Origin: Rhodobacteraceae bacterium Alg231-04
GTDB taxonomy: Bacteria > Pseudomonadota > Alphaproteobacteria > Rhodobacterales > Rhodobacteraceae
Direction: 5' to 3'
Assembly: GCA_900143635.1 (NCBI GenBank)
Contig: FREY01000001.1
Coordinates: 341,324 to 405,323 of the forward strand
DNA: 64,000 nucleotides
In this document: positions 9,843 to 17,806 of the stretch, one piece after another
Layout: each line of letters starts with the position of its first letter
How positions within the stretch are numbered: position 1 is the stretch's first letter
The notes under the pieces: model-generated
What the model was told of the DNA's origin: nothing
The model's input: only the letters and a program-made list of their open reading frames with translations
Database searches by the model: none
Made by a program: the position numbers and the translations under genes

Positions 9843-10304
9843 ATGAGCGATATTACCGATCACATTGACAAATCCATCCTGAAGGCCCTGCAACAAGATG
9901 GGGCGCTGTCGCAGCGCGAATTGGCTGAGCGTATCGGCCTCTCACAGAACGCCTGCTGGCGGCGGCTCAAGCTGCTGAATGAAAAGGGCATTCTACAGGG
10001 AAGCGCGGCGCGGGTGGACCGTCAGAAACTGGGGCTGGACCTTGTGGTATTTGTCATGCTGCGCACCCGGCATCATTCGGCAGACTGGCTGCAGACCTTC
10101 CGCCGCCACGTGCTGAACATCCCCGAAGTGGTGGATTTTCACCGCATCGGCGGCGATTACGACTATCAGCTGAAAGTGGTGACCCAGGATATGACCAGCT
10201 ATGACCGGGTCTATCAGCGGCTGATCGAAGGGGTCGAGCTGGACAGTGTGACGTCCTATTTCGCAATGGAGGCCATCGCCGAAGGGCGGCCGCTGCCGCT
10301 GTAA
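9843..10304 (+). CDS. Lrp/AsnC family transcriptional regulator
   Basis: A 153-residue regulator of standard Lrp/AsnC length. The N-terminal winged helix-turn-helix (residues 8-65, ILKALQQDGALSQRELAERI followed by LSQNACWRRLK) binds DNA. The C-terminal RAM/ACT-like domain (about 70-150, with VVDFHRIGGDYDYQLKVV) binds an amino-acid effector and forms the oligomer. It is divergent from the class V aminotransferase gene and probably controls that gene and itself. The effector is unknown. Confidence 0.9.
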   Translation: MSDITDHIDKSILKALQQDGALSQRELAERIGLSQNACWRRLKLLNEKGILQGSAARVDRQKLGLDLVVFVMLRTRHHSADWLQTFRRHVLNIPEVVDFHRIGGDYDYQLKVVTQDMTSYDRVYQRLIEGVELDSVTSYFAMEAIAEGRPLPL

Positions 10305-10319
10305 GGCTGTGCAGAGACC

Positions 10320-10367
10320 GGGGGCGCTGCCCCCGGACCCCCGGGATATTTCTGCCAAGAGGAAGAG
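10320..10367 (+). repeat. GC-rich intergenic repeat, copy 1
   Basis: The perfect hairpin GGGGGCGCTGCCCCC (10320-10334) is followed by GGACCCCCGGGATATTT and a purine-rich tail with CCAAGAGGAAGAG. A second copy with the same order of elements occurs at 56044-56091. It follows the AsnC regulator stop and may act as a transcription or mRNA 3'-end element. I infer a dispersed repeat family from two copies. Confidence 0.6.
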
Positions 10368-10400
10368 AGGGTCGTCCCGCAGGGTATTGCGGGCGCCTGA

Positions 10401-10976
10401 TTATCGGTAGCCGAAGGCCGAATTTGGCATCCAGGTCACCCGTTTGCCCTTGGGCGCCATCCGCATGTGGAGACAGGCGGTGTTCAGGCGCTGGAAGTAG
10501 GTGATCTGCAGCGGATACCAGCCCGCTTTTGGCACCTCGACCTCTTCGGCGAATGTTTCCTGGCAGGTCTGGCGACCGTCGAATTTGCCAACCACCTTGC
10601 CGCCGACAACGGCGCGCAGACCGTCGTTGGTCAGGAAATCAATGGTATAGATACCCGGCGCATCAAAGCGGACATAGCCGCGGATATCGGCGGCGACCAT
10701 TTCATGATCCTTGGCCGTCAGCACGTTTTCGCCTCGGTTGCTGTCGCGGTAGTCCAGTCCGCTGAGGGCAGGTCCGCGTTCGGAGCCGGCCTCAAGTGCC
10801 TTGGCCGCATCGCGAAGCGTTTTTACATCGTTGGGATAGGCGTAGCGCACCGACAGGCCTGACTTCAGCCCCTTGGGCTGCGGATTGGCCGGTGTCAGCT
10901 TGAGCGGCGCCGCTACAACTGCGGCCGCGGCCAAGCTCAGGATGGTGGCGGCAAGGCCTGTCATCAGTTTGTTCAT
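10401..10976 (-). CDS. Secreted PA14-like domain protein
   Basis: A 191-residue exported protein of unknown function. The ATG at 10976 was chosen because GGGGAAG lies just upstream and because it gives a clean signal peptide (LMTGLAATILSLAAAAVVAA); an earlier in-frame start gives an implausible leader. The mature part contains a beta-rich segment with GYVRFDAPGIYTIDFLTNDG, then KAGWYPLQITYFQR, a pattern seen in PA14-like carbohydrate-binding domains. Two cysteines (in QTCQE and TACLH) may form a disulfide. It is transcribed alone. Confidence 0.65.
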   Translation of the reverse strand: MNKLMTGLAATILSLAAAAVVAAPLKLTPANPQPKGLKSGLSVRYAYPNDVKTLRDAAKALEAGSERGPALSGLDYRDSNRGENVLTAKDHEMVAADIRGYVRFDAPGIYTIDFLTNDGLRAVVGGKVVGKFDGRQTCQETFAEEVEVPKAGWYPLQITYFQRLNTACLHMRMAPKGKRVTWMPNSAFGYR

Positions 10977-11117
10977 CTGTCTTCCCCTGAAACATCCGCC
11001 GCCGACAGGCCGCGGGCTTTGGATCAGGTTAGCGTGCAGCCGGGCCGGAAGACAAACATAAATGCCGACCACGGATCACCCTCGCGTGAAGCGGTGCGCA
11101 TCTTGGCCGCAGAACGC

Positions 11118-11144
11118 AAAAGGGGCCGCCCAATGGGCAGCCCC
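11118..11144 (-). terminator. Rho-independent terminator of rpsD
   Basis: A 10-bp stem (11122-11131 with 11135-11144, one G-U pair in the minus-strand RNA) with a 3-base loop is followed on the minus strand by TTTTG. It lies 29 bases after the rpsD stop. Confidence 0.85.
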
Positions 11145-11172
11145 TTCGCCAAAACCCCAGAGGGGCAGCGGC

Positions 11173-11793
11173 TTAGTTTTTGGCGTAGAATTCGACGACC
11201 AGGTTCGGTTCCATAACAACCGGGTAAGGCACGTCGGACAGGCCGGGTGCGCGCACGAAAGTCGCGGTCATTTTGGAGTGATCGGCGTCGATGTAATCAG
11301 GCACGTCACGCTCGGCCAGCTGCACGGCTTCCAGAAGGACGGCCAGCTGCTTGGATTTGTCGCGAACTTCGATCACGTCGCCCTCTTTCACACGGTAGGA
11401 GGGGATGTTGACGCGCTTGCCGTTCACTTTGACGTGGCCGTGGTTCACGAACTGACGGGCAGCAAAGACGGTCGGTACAAATTTGGCGCGGTAGACAACG
11501 GCGTCCAGGCGGCGCTCGAGCAGGCCGATCAGGTTTTCACCGGTGTCGCCTTTTACACGCTCAGCTTCGCCGTAGATGCGGCGGAATTGCTTTTCGGTCA
11601 GGTCGCCGTAGTAGCCTTTCAGCTTCTGCTTGGCGCGCAGCTGAATGCCGAAATCGGACAGTTTGCCTTTGCGGCGCTGACCGTGCTGGCCGGGGCCATA
11701 TTCACGACGATTAACCGGGGACTTCGGACGACCCCAGATGTTTTCGCCCATGCGGCGGTCAATTTTATACTTGGCAGACGTACGTTTAGTCAC
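11173..11793 (-). CDS. rpsD: 30S ribosomal protein S4
   Basis: A 206-residue ribosomal protein S4, a primary 16S rRNA-binding protein that nucleates assembly of the 30S body. Signature segments are visible: [20 protein letters not shown] near residue 47 and the S4 RNA-binding domain with [14 protein letters not shown] and [20 protein letters not shown] (about 95-130). The length is normal. As in many alphaproteobacteria the gene stands alone, outside the large ribosomal operons, with its own terminator. The ATG is preceded by AAGGAGA at proper spacing. Confidence 0.98.
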   Translation of the reverse strand: MTKRTSAKYKIDRRMGENIWGRPKSPVNRREYGPGQHGQRRKGKLSDFGIQLRAKQKLKGYYGDLTEKQFRRIYGEAERVKGDTGENLIGLLERRLDAVVYRAKFVPTVFAARQFVNHGHVKVNGKRVNIPSYRVKEGDVIEVRDKSKQLAVLLEAVQLAERDVPDYIDADHSKMTATFVRAPGLSDVPYPVVMEPNLVVEFYAKN

Positions 11794-11979
11794 GACTGAT
11801 CTCCTTCGTTAGGGTGCCGCGCGGAGCGGCTTTGAAGGGCGTTGTCCTCTTGAGGTTTCCCCCATGACAGGCATACCCCTTGCGGGGGCCACCAACACCA
11901 ATGAATGCGCGCTTATATGGGCTGGCGGGACAGAGTCAACACTGTTCCGCCGCCCTTTGTCAGGAAATTGCGAGGCGGC

Positions 11980-13041
11980 TCAGGCGGCCTCGTGCCGCAG
12001 GATCGCCGCTTCCGAGGCTGACAGGTTGCGCCGGGCATGGACACCGTAGTTCAGCGTATCCACTTCCAGCGCCGGCAGCCGGTCGATCAACCGCCGCCGA
12101 TCACCGTCATCCAGCGACGACAGGGCCGCATTTGCCGGGTGGTAGCTCTCGGTCTCAACCCCATTGGCCCAGAGCACCTGATGGTTGCTGAGCAGTAGGT
12201 GAATATAGGTGACCTCGCGCACCGAAGGGTCGGTGACGATGGTGGTGCCATTGATCAGATCGCGGGCGGCAACCAGCACTTCGGGCGTGTTGAACAGATC
12301 CTGCGCCGCGCGGCCGCGGATCAGCATCCTGTGACCGGGAGACACCAGCAGTTCTTCTTCAGGGCGGTCAATGCCCAGCGCGCCGGCACAAAAACGCACC
12401 GGTCGCAGCTGCGGCATCACAAACAGCCGGGCACCCGTCATGCGGCGCGACCCAATCCAGAGGATTTCCTGTGCACCATTGTCGCGCGTCTGCACCCAAT
12501 CACCTTCGCGCAGTTGTTCAACGAGACGCGGACCGTCCGGTGTGGCGATTCGGGTACCGGGTGTGAAACAGATCACCCCGCCGTCAGATTCGGGCCGTGG
12601 CACGGCAACCGTGCCCAATGAGTGGTGAACCACCCACAAATCCTGCCCACGCGGCGGAATTTGATCCAGAAACATCAACAGCGGCCGCTGGCCGTTGCCT
12701 GCTTCGATCAGGGTGACAGTATAGGATTGCACACCATTGGTGACCACAAAGCTGCTGTCCATCAGCGGCTCGTCCACCTCGATTGCATCCACGTCGCTGC
12801 GATTTTGCACCGCAGCGCCAACCAGTCGACGCACCATTTTGGCTGCGCGCCGTCTTATATCCGCTTCGCCATTGGCCTGGTCCAGCCGCAACAATCCGGA
12901 CGGCCCGTCGACCCGCACGGTTTCACCGTGCCAGGACCACGCAGCGCCCACATCCAACGCGTCAACAGGTGCGGCCTTAAGACCGTCTACTTCTGTTTGT
13001 GACCAAGAAATGACGAACGTGCCCTTAAAGCCCGTCTTCAT
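11980..13041 (-). CDS. Hint (Hedgehog/intein) domain-containing protein
   Basis: A 353-residue protein with a Hint_2-type domain (about residues 155-300) that begins CFTPGTRIATPDGPRLVEQL and continues GDWVQTRDNG. The end of the domain has SPGHRMLIRG, HLLLSNHQVLWANGVETES and SYHP. In autoprocessing Hint domains the first Cys acts as nucleophile; here it is preceded by VI and is retained. The ~150 residues before it have no recognised domain and no clear signal peptide. These proteins are frequent in Rhodobacteraceae, often secreted by type I systems, but no exporter is nearby. Whether this one splices, cleaves or has lost activity cannot be told. Confidence 0.78.
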   Translation of the reverse strand: MKTGFKGTFVISWSQTEVDGLKAAPVDALDVGAAWSWHGETVRVDGPSGLLRLDQANGEADIRRRAAKMVRRLVGAAVQNRSDVDAIEVDEPLMDSSFVVTNGVQSYTVTLIEAGNGQRPLLMFLDQIPPRGQDLWVVHHSLGTVAVPRPESDGGVICFTPGTRIATPDGPRLVEQLREGDWVQTRDNGAQEILWIGSRRMTGARLFVMPQLRPVRFCAGALGIDRPEEELLVSPGHRMLIRGRAAQDLFNTPEVLVAARDLINGTTIVTDPSVREVTYIHLLLSNHQVLWANGVETESYHPANAALSSLDDGDRRRLIDRLPALEVDTLNYGVHARRNLSASEAAILRHEAA

Positions 13042-13131
13042 TTGCCCGTATGCCTGCCTTAACTTTTTTTATTAATTATTCGTTAACACAGAAGAATCCG
13101 GGCACAAAGAAAAAATTCTGAAGGGGGAGAT

Positions 13132-14106
13132 TCAGAACAGGATGCGTAGCCGCAAAGACCCGGTGACCTGCCCTTCGCCCTGCGCCGAGAATTCCTTGCC
13201 AAGATAGGTAACCCCATAGAACAGCGTGGTATCCTGGTGCTGCCAATGCAGCCCGGCGCGTATCCGGTCCCGATGGCTGGTCAGCTCGTAGCCGCGGTCT
13301 TCGGGCAGGTAGATTGAATCCGCCACATAGGCGATGTCGCCGCCAAGCGTAAAGCTGAGACCATCCGCATCGCCCGTCACCGCCCGGTAGCGCTGGCCTG
13401 TCACCTCATCACGCACCCGCAGCTCACCCTGGCCAACAGAGCCAATCGTCAAATCAGCCCCCACCCGCAGCAAGGCTTCGTCGCCGGCCCGCACCTCAGC
13501 AAAAGGCCGCAGAGCCACCGCATCGCCAAGTTCAAATGACCGGCCTGCCTCTGCCACCAGTATCGGGCGAATACTATCCGGGATTTGCGCATCAAGAACC
13601 GCATCAGAGGGGCGCGGAGCACTGACCAAATCGTGCAGCCAGTCCTGAAAATCATCCAGACGCGTTTGCGGGCCGGTCATGACAAGACCGGCGCCCAGGG
13701 CAAATTCCAAATCACCACGCTGGACATGGCTGTGCAGTCCAGCCGAGAGCGACCCCGCCCAGGGGCGATCGCTTGCGTCAGGATTGCTCAGCTTTGAGGG
13801 GGCAATAATCTGCCCATGCAAACGCAATTCCAAGAGGTCGCCAAAGGCAGACGGCGCGGTGCCGTCCCAGCCATAGCCCCAAATCCTGGAAGAGCCGATC
13901 GACCCAGTGCGCCAACGGTCGCGGCCATCCGCGAGAAAGTCATTGGTGAACAGACGGCCATATCCAATACGTTGGCGGCCCTCCTCGAGCGGAGCAGCCT
14001 CAGCTGGCAGTTCGTTGCCCGCAACCCCGGACGCACCGTCTTGTGCATTGGCCATCAACGGAAACAGCAGTGCTCCGCAGAAACCTGCAACCATCATTCG
14101 CAGCAT
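13132..14106 (-). CDS. LpxR-like lipid A deacylase family outer-membrane protein
   Basis: A 324-residue predicted outer-membrane beta-barrel of the DUF2219/LpxR family. The ATG at 14106 was chosen because it gives a signal peptide (RMMVAGFCGALLFPLMANA); the longer frame starting at 14220 has no such leader. YGRLFTNDFLADGRDRWRTG near residue 50 matches the N-terminal LpxR signature, and the protein ends in aromatic beta strands with a terminal Phe. Salmonella LpxR removes the 3'-acyloxyacyl chain of lipid A; that activity is only inferred here. It is the last chromosomal gene before the genomic island. Confidence 0.7.
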   Translation of the reverse strand: MLRMMVAGFCGALLFPLMANAQDGASGVAGNELPAEAAPLEEGRQRIGYGRLFTNDFLADGRDRWRTGSIGSSRIWGYGWDGTAPSAFGDLLELRLHGQIIAPSKLSNPDASDRPWAGSLSAGLHSHVQRGDLEFALGAGLVMTGPQTRLDDFQDWLHDLVSAPRPSDAVLDAQIPDSIRPILVAEAGRSFELGDAVALRPFAEVRAGDEALLRVGADLTIGSVGQGELRVRDEVTGQRYRAVTGDADGLSFTLGGDIAYVADSIYLPEDRGYELTSHRDRIRAGLHWQHQDTTLFYGVTYLGKEFSAQGEGQVTGSLRLRILF

Positions 14107-14554
14107 TGATTTTCCAGCTCTTTTTTGCCTCAAAAGGTTAAAACTTTCTATATCGGCCGCCACGGCGCGCACTAGTGCACAGAGGTCACAGCAAGAGTTA
14201 TTACTGCGACCACACGCCACACAAGAGCCGCATTTACGCCATGTTTCAAAAGCCCGCTAAACCCGCCAAGCCACATCATGCCGCCCTGCGCAGATGACAG
14301 GACAACAGGCGCGCCGAACAGCGGTGCCGCAAGCTTGGACCATTTTTTTGGGCGGGGGATAAAGCCACAAGGCAGGTGGCGGAGACGAAGGGACAAGCAC
14401 GTTCCAACAATTTCAAACACTTAGAACGGCGAACCGGTCAAGAATTGCGCTATAGCGCGCCAAAAGAAATTTCCGAGTTGGCGAACCCCGCATCTCGGAA
14501 AATCTACGACCTGCAGAGCGCATCTGCACCAAGTGTTCAAGAGGAATTTTTCCT
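14107..14554. other. Gene-free left edge of the genomic island
   Basis: This 448-base stretch joins the LpxR-like gene to the first integrase. It contains the left 20-bp attachment repeat (14374-14393), a GGCGAACCGGTC copy (14428-14439) shared with the right end of the island, and one TTGGCGAAC copy (14478-14486). A short open frame at 14376-14558 starts inside the att repeat, has no ribosome-binding site and resembles nothing, so it is not called. The integrase ribosome-binding site (AAGAGGAA) lies at the end. Confidence 0.6.
14374..14393 (+). repeat. Left attachment-site repeat (att) of the genomic island
   Basis: AGGTGGCGGAGACGAAGGGA is identical to 29668-29687, the 3' end of tRNA-Ser(GCT) including CCA and the acceptor strand. 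A perfect 20-bp direct repeat of a tRNA 3' end at both borders of an integrase-bearing segment is the signature of site-specific integration. Confidence 0.92.
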
Positions 14555-15586
14555 ATGAACAGGAAGGTAAAAAAGCAATTTCCAGGCACCAGCTCTTACC
14601 TCGACCGACATGGAAAACGCCGTTGGAGATACCGGAAAAAAGGTCTCTCAGTTGAACTCGGGGCCAACTATGCGTCCGCGGAATTTCGCCGTCGTTATGA
14701 GGACGCTGTGTTAGACATACAGAGGCCGAAATCAGAACGCCGCGCCCTGAAACACAGCTTTCATTCTCTGTCCGAGAAGTATTATCAATCATCTGGTTTT
14801 GAAAACTTGGCAGCTTCGACAAAGAAAAAATACCGGCGCGCACTCGGAAATTTCCTTACGGAGTATGGCGAGCATTCTGCAGCTACGATCAAGCTGCGGC
14901 ACGTTCGCAAGATTTTACACGACCTCCACCAAACTCCAAGCGTTGCCAATCAACTACGACTATTGCTGCAATCGCTTTTCGAACTCGCCATGGACTATGA
15001 GTGGAGGAATGATAACCCTGCGGACAAGGTTAAACCTTTACCAGAAAAAACCGAGAACATTCACACATGGAGCGAAGCCGAAATCGCCCGGTATGAGGCG
15101 CAGCACCCAGTTGGAACACTGGCCAACACCGCGATGAACCTCATGCTCTATACAGGAGCAGCCCGGGTTGACGTCGTTAAGTTGGGGTCAAAGAATATTG
15201 CGGAGGGACGACTTAGGTATCGACGTCAGAAAACCAAAAATAGCGGCGGAGTTTTGATTGACATCCCACTCCACCCATGTCTGGAAGCACTCCTGCTAAC
15301 CCTTCCAAAGTGCAACAACACTTTCTTAGAGATTTCCAATGGAAAGCAACGCTCTCCTGGAGGCCTGGGAAACTACATGCGCACCTGGTGTGACGAGGCG
15401 GGGTTGCCAAATTGCTCGAGCCACGGCCTCCGAAAAGCCATCGCGCGGCGGCTCGCGGAGGCTGGAGGCACAGCGCATGAAATTATGTCTGTTACCGGGC
15501 ATCAAGACCTGTCGATGGTTCAGCTATACACGCAAGCAGCAAATCAAGAAGAGCTCGCTGATGTTGGCATCGCACTCCTTCGGTAG
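14555..15586 (+). CDS. Tyrosine recombinase/integrase (left end of island)
   Basis: A 343-residue site-specific recombinase. The core-binding region lies at about residues 65-165 and the catalytic domain follows. Catalytic residues are visible: Arg in TGAARVDVVKLG, HGLRKAIARR (His-x-x-Arg), the second His in VTGHQDLSMVQ and the nucleophile Tyr in LYTQAAN near the C-terminus. It is paralogous to the integrase at 28539-29591; both share a Y-x-DRHGKRRWR motif near the N-terminus and SSHGLRKAIARRLAEAG. Unlike the right copy it lacks a small companion gene upstream. AAGAGGAA precedes the ATG. It probably catalyses integration at the tRNA-Ser 3' end. Confidence 0.92.
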   Translation: MNRKVKKQFPGTSSYLDRHGKRRWRYRKKGLSVELGANYASAEFRRRYEDAVLDIQRPKSERRALKHSFHSLSEKYYQSSGFENLAASTKKKYRRALGNFLTEYGEHSAATIKLRHVRKILHDLHQTPSVANQLRLLLQSLFELAMDYEWRNDNPADKVKPLPEKTENIHTWSEAEIARYEAQHPVGTLANTAMNLMLYTGAARVDVVKLGSKNIAEGRLRYRRQKTKNSGGVLIDIPLHPCLEALLLTLPKCNNTFLEISNGKQRSPGGLGNYMRTWCDEAGLPNCSSHGLRKAIARRLAEAGGTAHEIMSVTGHQDLSMVQLYTQAANQEELADVGIALLR

Positions 15587-15839
15587 TCCGGCGCATTCTT
15601 CATTGCAATTGTTAGGGTGCGCTGTTGGCGTCCCAAAATACAGTGCTGGGAGATTTCGGCCAGAAAATGGAGAACCGTTCTAAGAGCAAGGCTGCATCGG
15701 AGACGCCCAGCGTGTGCCAAGACTTAGCTCGCTTTTGCGTGCACCTTCCTTTTTGCAAAAACTTTTTTCACAACCTTGAATTGCTGGAGCCAGTTCACCA
15801 AATACAGACTGCCCGCGAGAATTGGCTCACGGGTTTGGC

Positions 15840-15968
15840 CGTTGAACTTGTCAACCTCTTTATGGTGACCTGGCAGCACGATGCCGAACAGCATCGCGGC
15901 GACCAGAGCCAGATTGAATGAGACACTGAGCATAGCTCGGACCTCCACGGTTACATTATACCACCTCG
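15840..15968 (-). other. Proposed 129-nt rolling-circle template unit encoding a never-ending ORF (neo)
   Basis: On the strand opposite to the RT, TATAAT (15960-15955), GGAGGT (15946-15941) and ATG (15933) are followed by an open frame that contains TTGACA (15854-15849). AACG occurs at 15843-15840 and again at 15972-15969, 129 nt apart. A template jump between them would place TTGACA exactly 17 bp before TATAAT of the next unit. The unit is 43 codons, the frame has no stop, and 129 is divisible by three, so the frame would continue through every repeat. Each unit has a hydrophobic helix-like stretch (VSFNLALVAAMLFGIVLPG). The neo mechanism is established for other DRT2 systems; its application here is inference. 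Confidence 0.55.
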
Positions 15969-16089
15969 CGTTTCGAGACCCGTGTTTGCGAAGCGTTCGG
16001 AAGTGAGACGCTGAACGTATACGCTGACAGAAGGTGGCGTGCGTTCGGGGGACGCCCGGCATAACAACCGGAGCCCAGGGTCAGGGCCA

Positions 16090-16117
16090 GTCCTCCGAAC
16101 TCTGCGACAAGGAGGAC
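16090..16117 (+). promoter_or_regulatory. Hairpin covering the ribosome-binding site of the reverse transcriptase
   Basis: GTCCTCC (16090-16096) is perfectly complementary to GGAGGAC (16111-16117), which contains the Shine-Dalgarno sequence for the ATG at 16120. The 14-base loop is compatible with folding. It could lower RT translation and may also form the 3' stem of the ncRNA. Confidence 0.55.
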
Positions 16118-16119
16118 AT

Positions 16120-17421
16120 ATGTCGCCCGATTGGTTTAAGACGAGAGGTTATCGCCATTTCGATTTGCCTGTCGGAGAGAGGTTCGCCGGCAAAGTGATG
16201 AACCCGAACTTCGTGCTTCGGCACTCGTTCCTGCCTTTGCTTCACTATACGAAATCCGAAAAACGCTACAAAAAGTGCCCGAAGACTGGAACCCGGACTA
16301 TCACTTCAAAAGACCGCCCGATAAAATATGCTTCGCATCGGGATGCCTGCATACTCTCCTATTATGCCAGCACGCTGAACAAGTTGCTGGATGCCCATTA
16401 TGATGCAACAGGTCTATCCGACAGCGTCCTTGCCTATCGCGCGCTTGGCAGGGGCAACTATGACTTCTCTGCTGAAGTTCTGGAGTTCGCCAAGAACCGT
16501 GCACCGGTCACAATACTTGCGTTCGACGTCAGTAGCTTCTTCGACAATCTTGACCACACCTTACTGAAGCGTCGACTGAAAGCGCTGCTTGGCGTTTCGT
16601 CGCTCCCGGAGCATTGGATGCGCGTGTTTCGGACAATCACCGCTTTCCACTACGTCGATATGGAAGAACTGAAGGCCAACCCCACGTTCGCGGCGCGACT
16701 GAAAGAGAAAAGCCGCGACCGGATTGCCAGCGTCGAAGAATTAAAAGCCCGCGGCATCAAGTTCCACCCGAACCCGGAACTCGCGAAGGGGCATCGGCGG
16801 GGCATCCCTCAAGGCACCCCTATCAGTGCTGCAGCTTCGAACCTTTATATGATGGAGTTTGACGCAGCCGCTCGCGCCTTCTGCGATAGCATCGGCGCTA
16901 TGTATCGCAGGTATTCCGATGATATCCTGGTAATCTGCGATTGCCCTCATGGCACCGCGGCTGAAGCCAAAATCATGGACCTCATCAAAGCAGAAAGGTT
17001 GGAGATCGCGCCACATAAGACCGAACGGACTGAGTTCTCTGGCACGGGACTCGGTGTAGCTGGAAAAGCAGCGCAGTATCTTGGTTTCGCGCTTCATGAA
17101 ACAGGGCCTACAATTCGAGAAAGCTCCCTGGCTCGCCAATGGCGAAAAATGCGAAGGGCAATCCGCCGAACGCGCAAGATTGCTGAGCGCAATATCGCTT
17201 CGGGCAAGTCAGCGAAGGTGCACACAAAACGCCTTTATCGCCGTTTCACGCATCTGAAGGTGTGTGACGAAGAAGGTGTTCGGACCGTTCGCAATTTCTC
17301 TTCCTACGGTCGGCGCAGCGCTGACGCGTTTGGTGAAAACGAAAAGATCACCCCGCAGATAAAGCGGTTCGAACGTGCCGCGCTCCGGGAGATTGAGAAA
17401 CTCAAAAGAGATTTGAACTGA
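16120..17421 (+). CDS. DRT2-type (UG2) antiviral reverse transcriptase
   Basis: A 433-residue reverse transcriptase. Motifs in order: LAFDVSSFFDNLDH with the first catalytic Asp (about residue 136), GIPQGTPISAAASNLYMMEF (from 228), and YRRYSDDILVI with the catalytic YSDD at 265-268. The N-terminus (WFKTRGYRHFDLP, then HSFLPLLHY and PIKYASHRDA) and LAYRALGRGNYDFSAE match my recollection of the Drt2 family rather than group II intron or retron RTs; no maturase or endonuclease domain is present. DRT2 proteins reverse-transcribe an upstream ncRNA into repeated cDNA and block phage growth. The ATG at 16120 has GGAGG just upstream. It lies in a defence island next to a candidate ncRNA. The subfamily call rests on recalled motifs, not a search. 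Confidence 0.82.
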   Translation: MSPDWFKTRGYRHFDLPVGERFAGKVMNPNFVLRHSFLPLLHYTKSEKRYKKCPKTGTRTITSKDRPIKYASHRDACILSYYASTLNKLLDAHYDATGLSDSVLAYRALGRGNYDFSAEVLEFAKNRAPVTILAFDVSSFFDNLDHTLLKRRLKALLGVSSLPEHWMRVFRTITAFHYVDMEELKANPTFAARLKEKSRDRIASVEELKARGIKFHPNPELAKGHRRGIPQGTPISAAASNLYMMEFDAAARAFCDSIGAMYRRYSDDILVICDCPHGTAAEAKIMDLIKAERLEIAPHKTERTEFSGTGLGVAGKAAQYLGFALHETGPTIRESSLARQWRKMRRAIRRTRKIAERNIASGKSAKVHTKRLYRRFTHLKVCDEEGVRTVRNFSSYGRRSADAFGENEKITPQIKRFERAALREIEKLKRDLN

Positions 17422-17510
17422 CAACCTTTCGAGTAACACATACCTGTGTGACGGCCCTACTTTCGAAACACTCATTTTGGCACATCCTGCAATGCCGAGC
17501 TCTCGACTGC

Positions 17511-17806
17511 GGCATCTTCTACAACTGGAAGGCCAAGTTCGGAGGCATAACGGTGGCGGAAGCAAAGCGGTTGAAGATCCTCGACGATGAGAACGCGAAG
17601 TTGAAGAAGCTGCAGGCTGAGCAGATGTTGGATTTAACGACGATGAAGGAATTGGTTTCAAAAAAGTGGTAACGCCTGCTCTGAAGCGCGAGGCGACCGC
17701 GCTCCTGAGGTCCCTGCTCGGGCTCTCAGAACGGCGGGCGTGTCGGATTGCAGGTGAGGATCGCAAGATGGTCCGCTATCAGACGGACAACGAACGGCAG
17801 GATTGA
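17511..17806 (+). pseudogene. IS3-family transposase remnant (orfA tail plus orfB head)
   Basis: From 17511 the frame reads FYNWKAKFGG, then AEAKRLKILDDENAKLKKL and ends MKELVSKKW at 17672, the C-terminal part of an IS3-type OrfA. The next frame from 17669 reads TPALKREATALLRSLLGLSE and RRACRIAGEDRKMVRY, the start of OrfB, and stops at 17806 after about 45 residues. Both parts are truncated and the DDE catalytic domain is absent. The remnant marks an old insertion between the RT and the next gene; no terminal inverted repeats were found. Confidence 0.8.

Larger units (their letters stand above)
15800..16119 (+). ncRNA. Candidate DRT2 template non-coding RNA
   Basis: The 533 bases between the integrase and the reverse transcriptase hold no ordinary gene. 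DRT2 systems encode a structured ncRNA of about 280-300 nt directly upstream of the RT that serves as its template. Structures visible here are a CCCG-x-GAG/CTC-x-CGGG hairpin (15812-15819 with 15826-15833) just before the proposed template, a CTCG/CGAG hairpin (15965-15968 with 15974-15977) just after it, AGCGT/ACGCT (about 15992-16011), and a 7-bp hairpin at the RT ribosome-binding site. The exact 5' end and promoter are not identified, so boundaries are approximate. Confidence 0.55.

Noticed and set aside
14376-14558. 60-codon frame starting in the att repeat
   Set aside because: No ribosome-binding site; it overlaps the integrase start and resembles nothing known.
15625-15921. 98-codon plus-strand frame upstream of the RT
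   Set aside because: No ribosome-binding site or recognisable protein; it overlaps the candidate ncRNA.
15724-15933. A 69-codon minus-strand frame with TATAAT, GGAGGT and ATG as an ordinary small gene
   Set aside because: There is no -35 box in the linear genome at the right distance, and the frame, the internal TTGACA and the AACG pair are better explained by the rolling-circle unit. A conventional gene remains possible.
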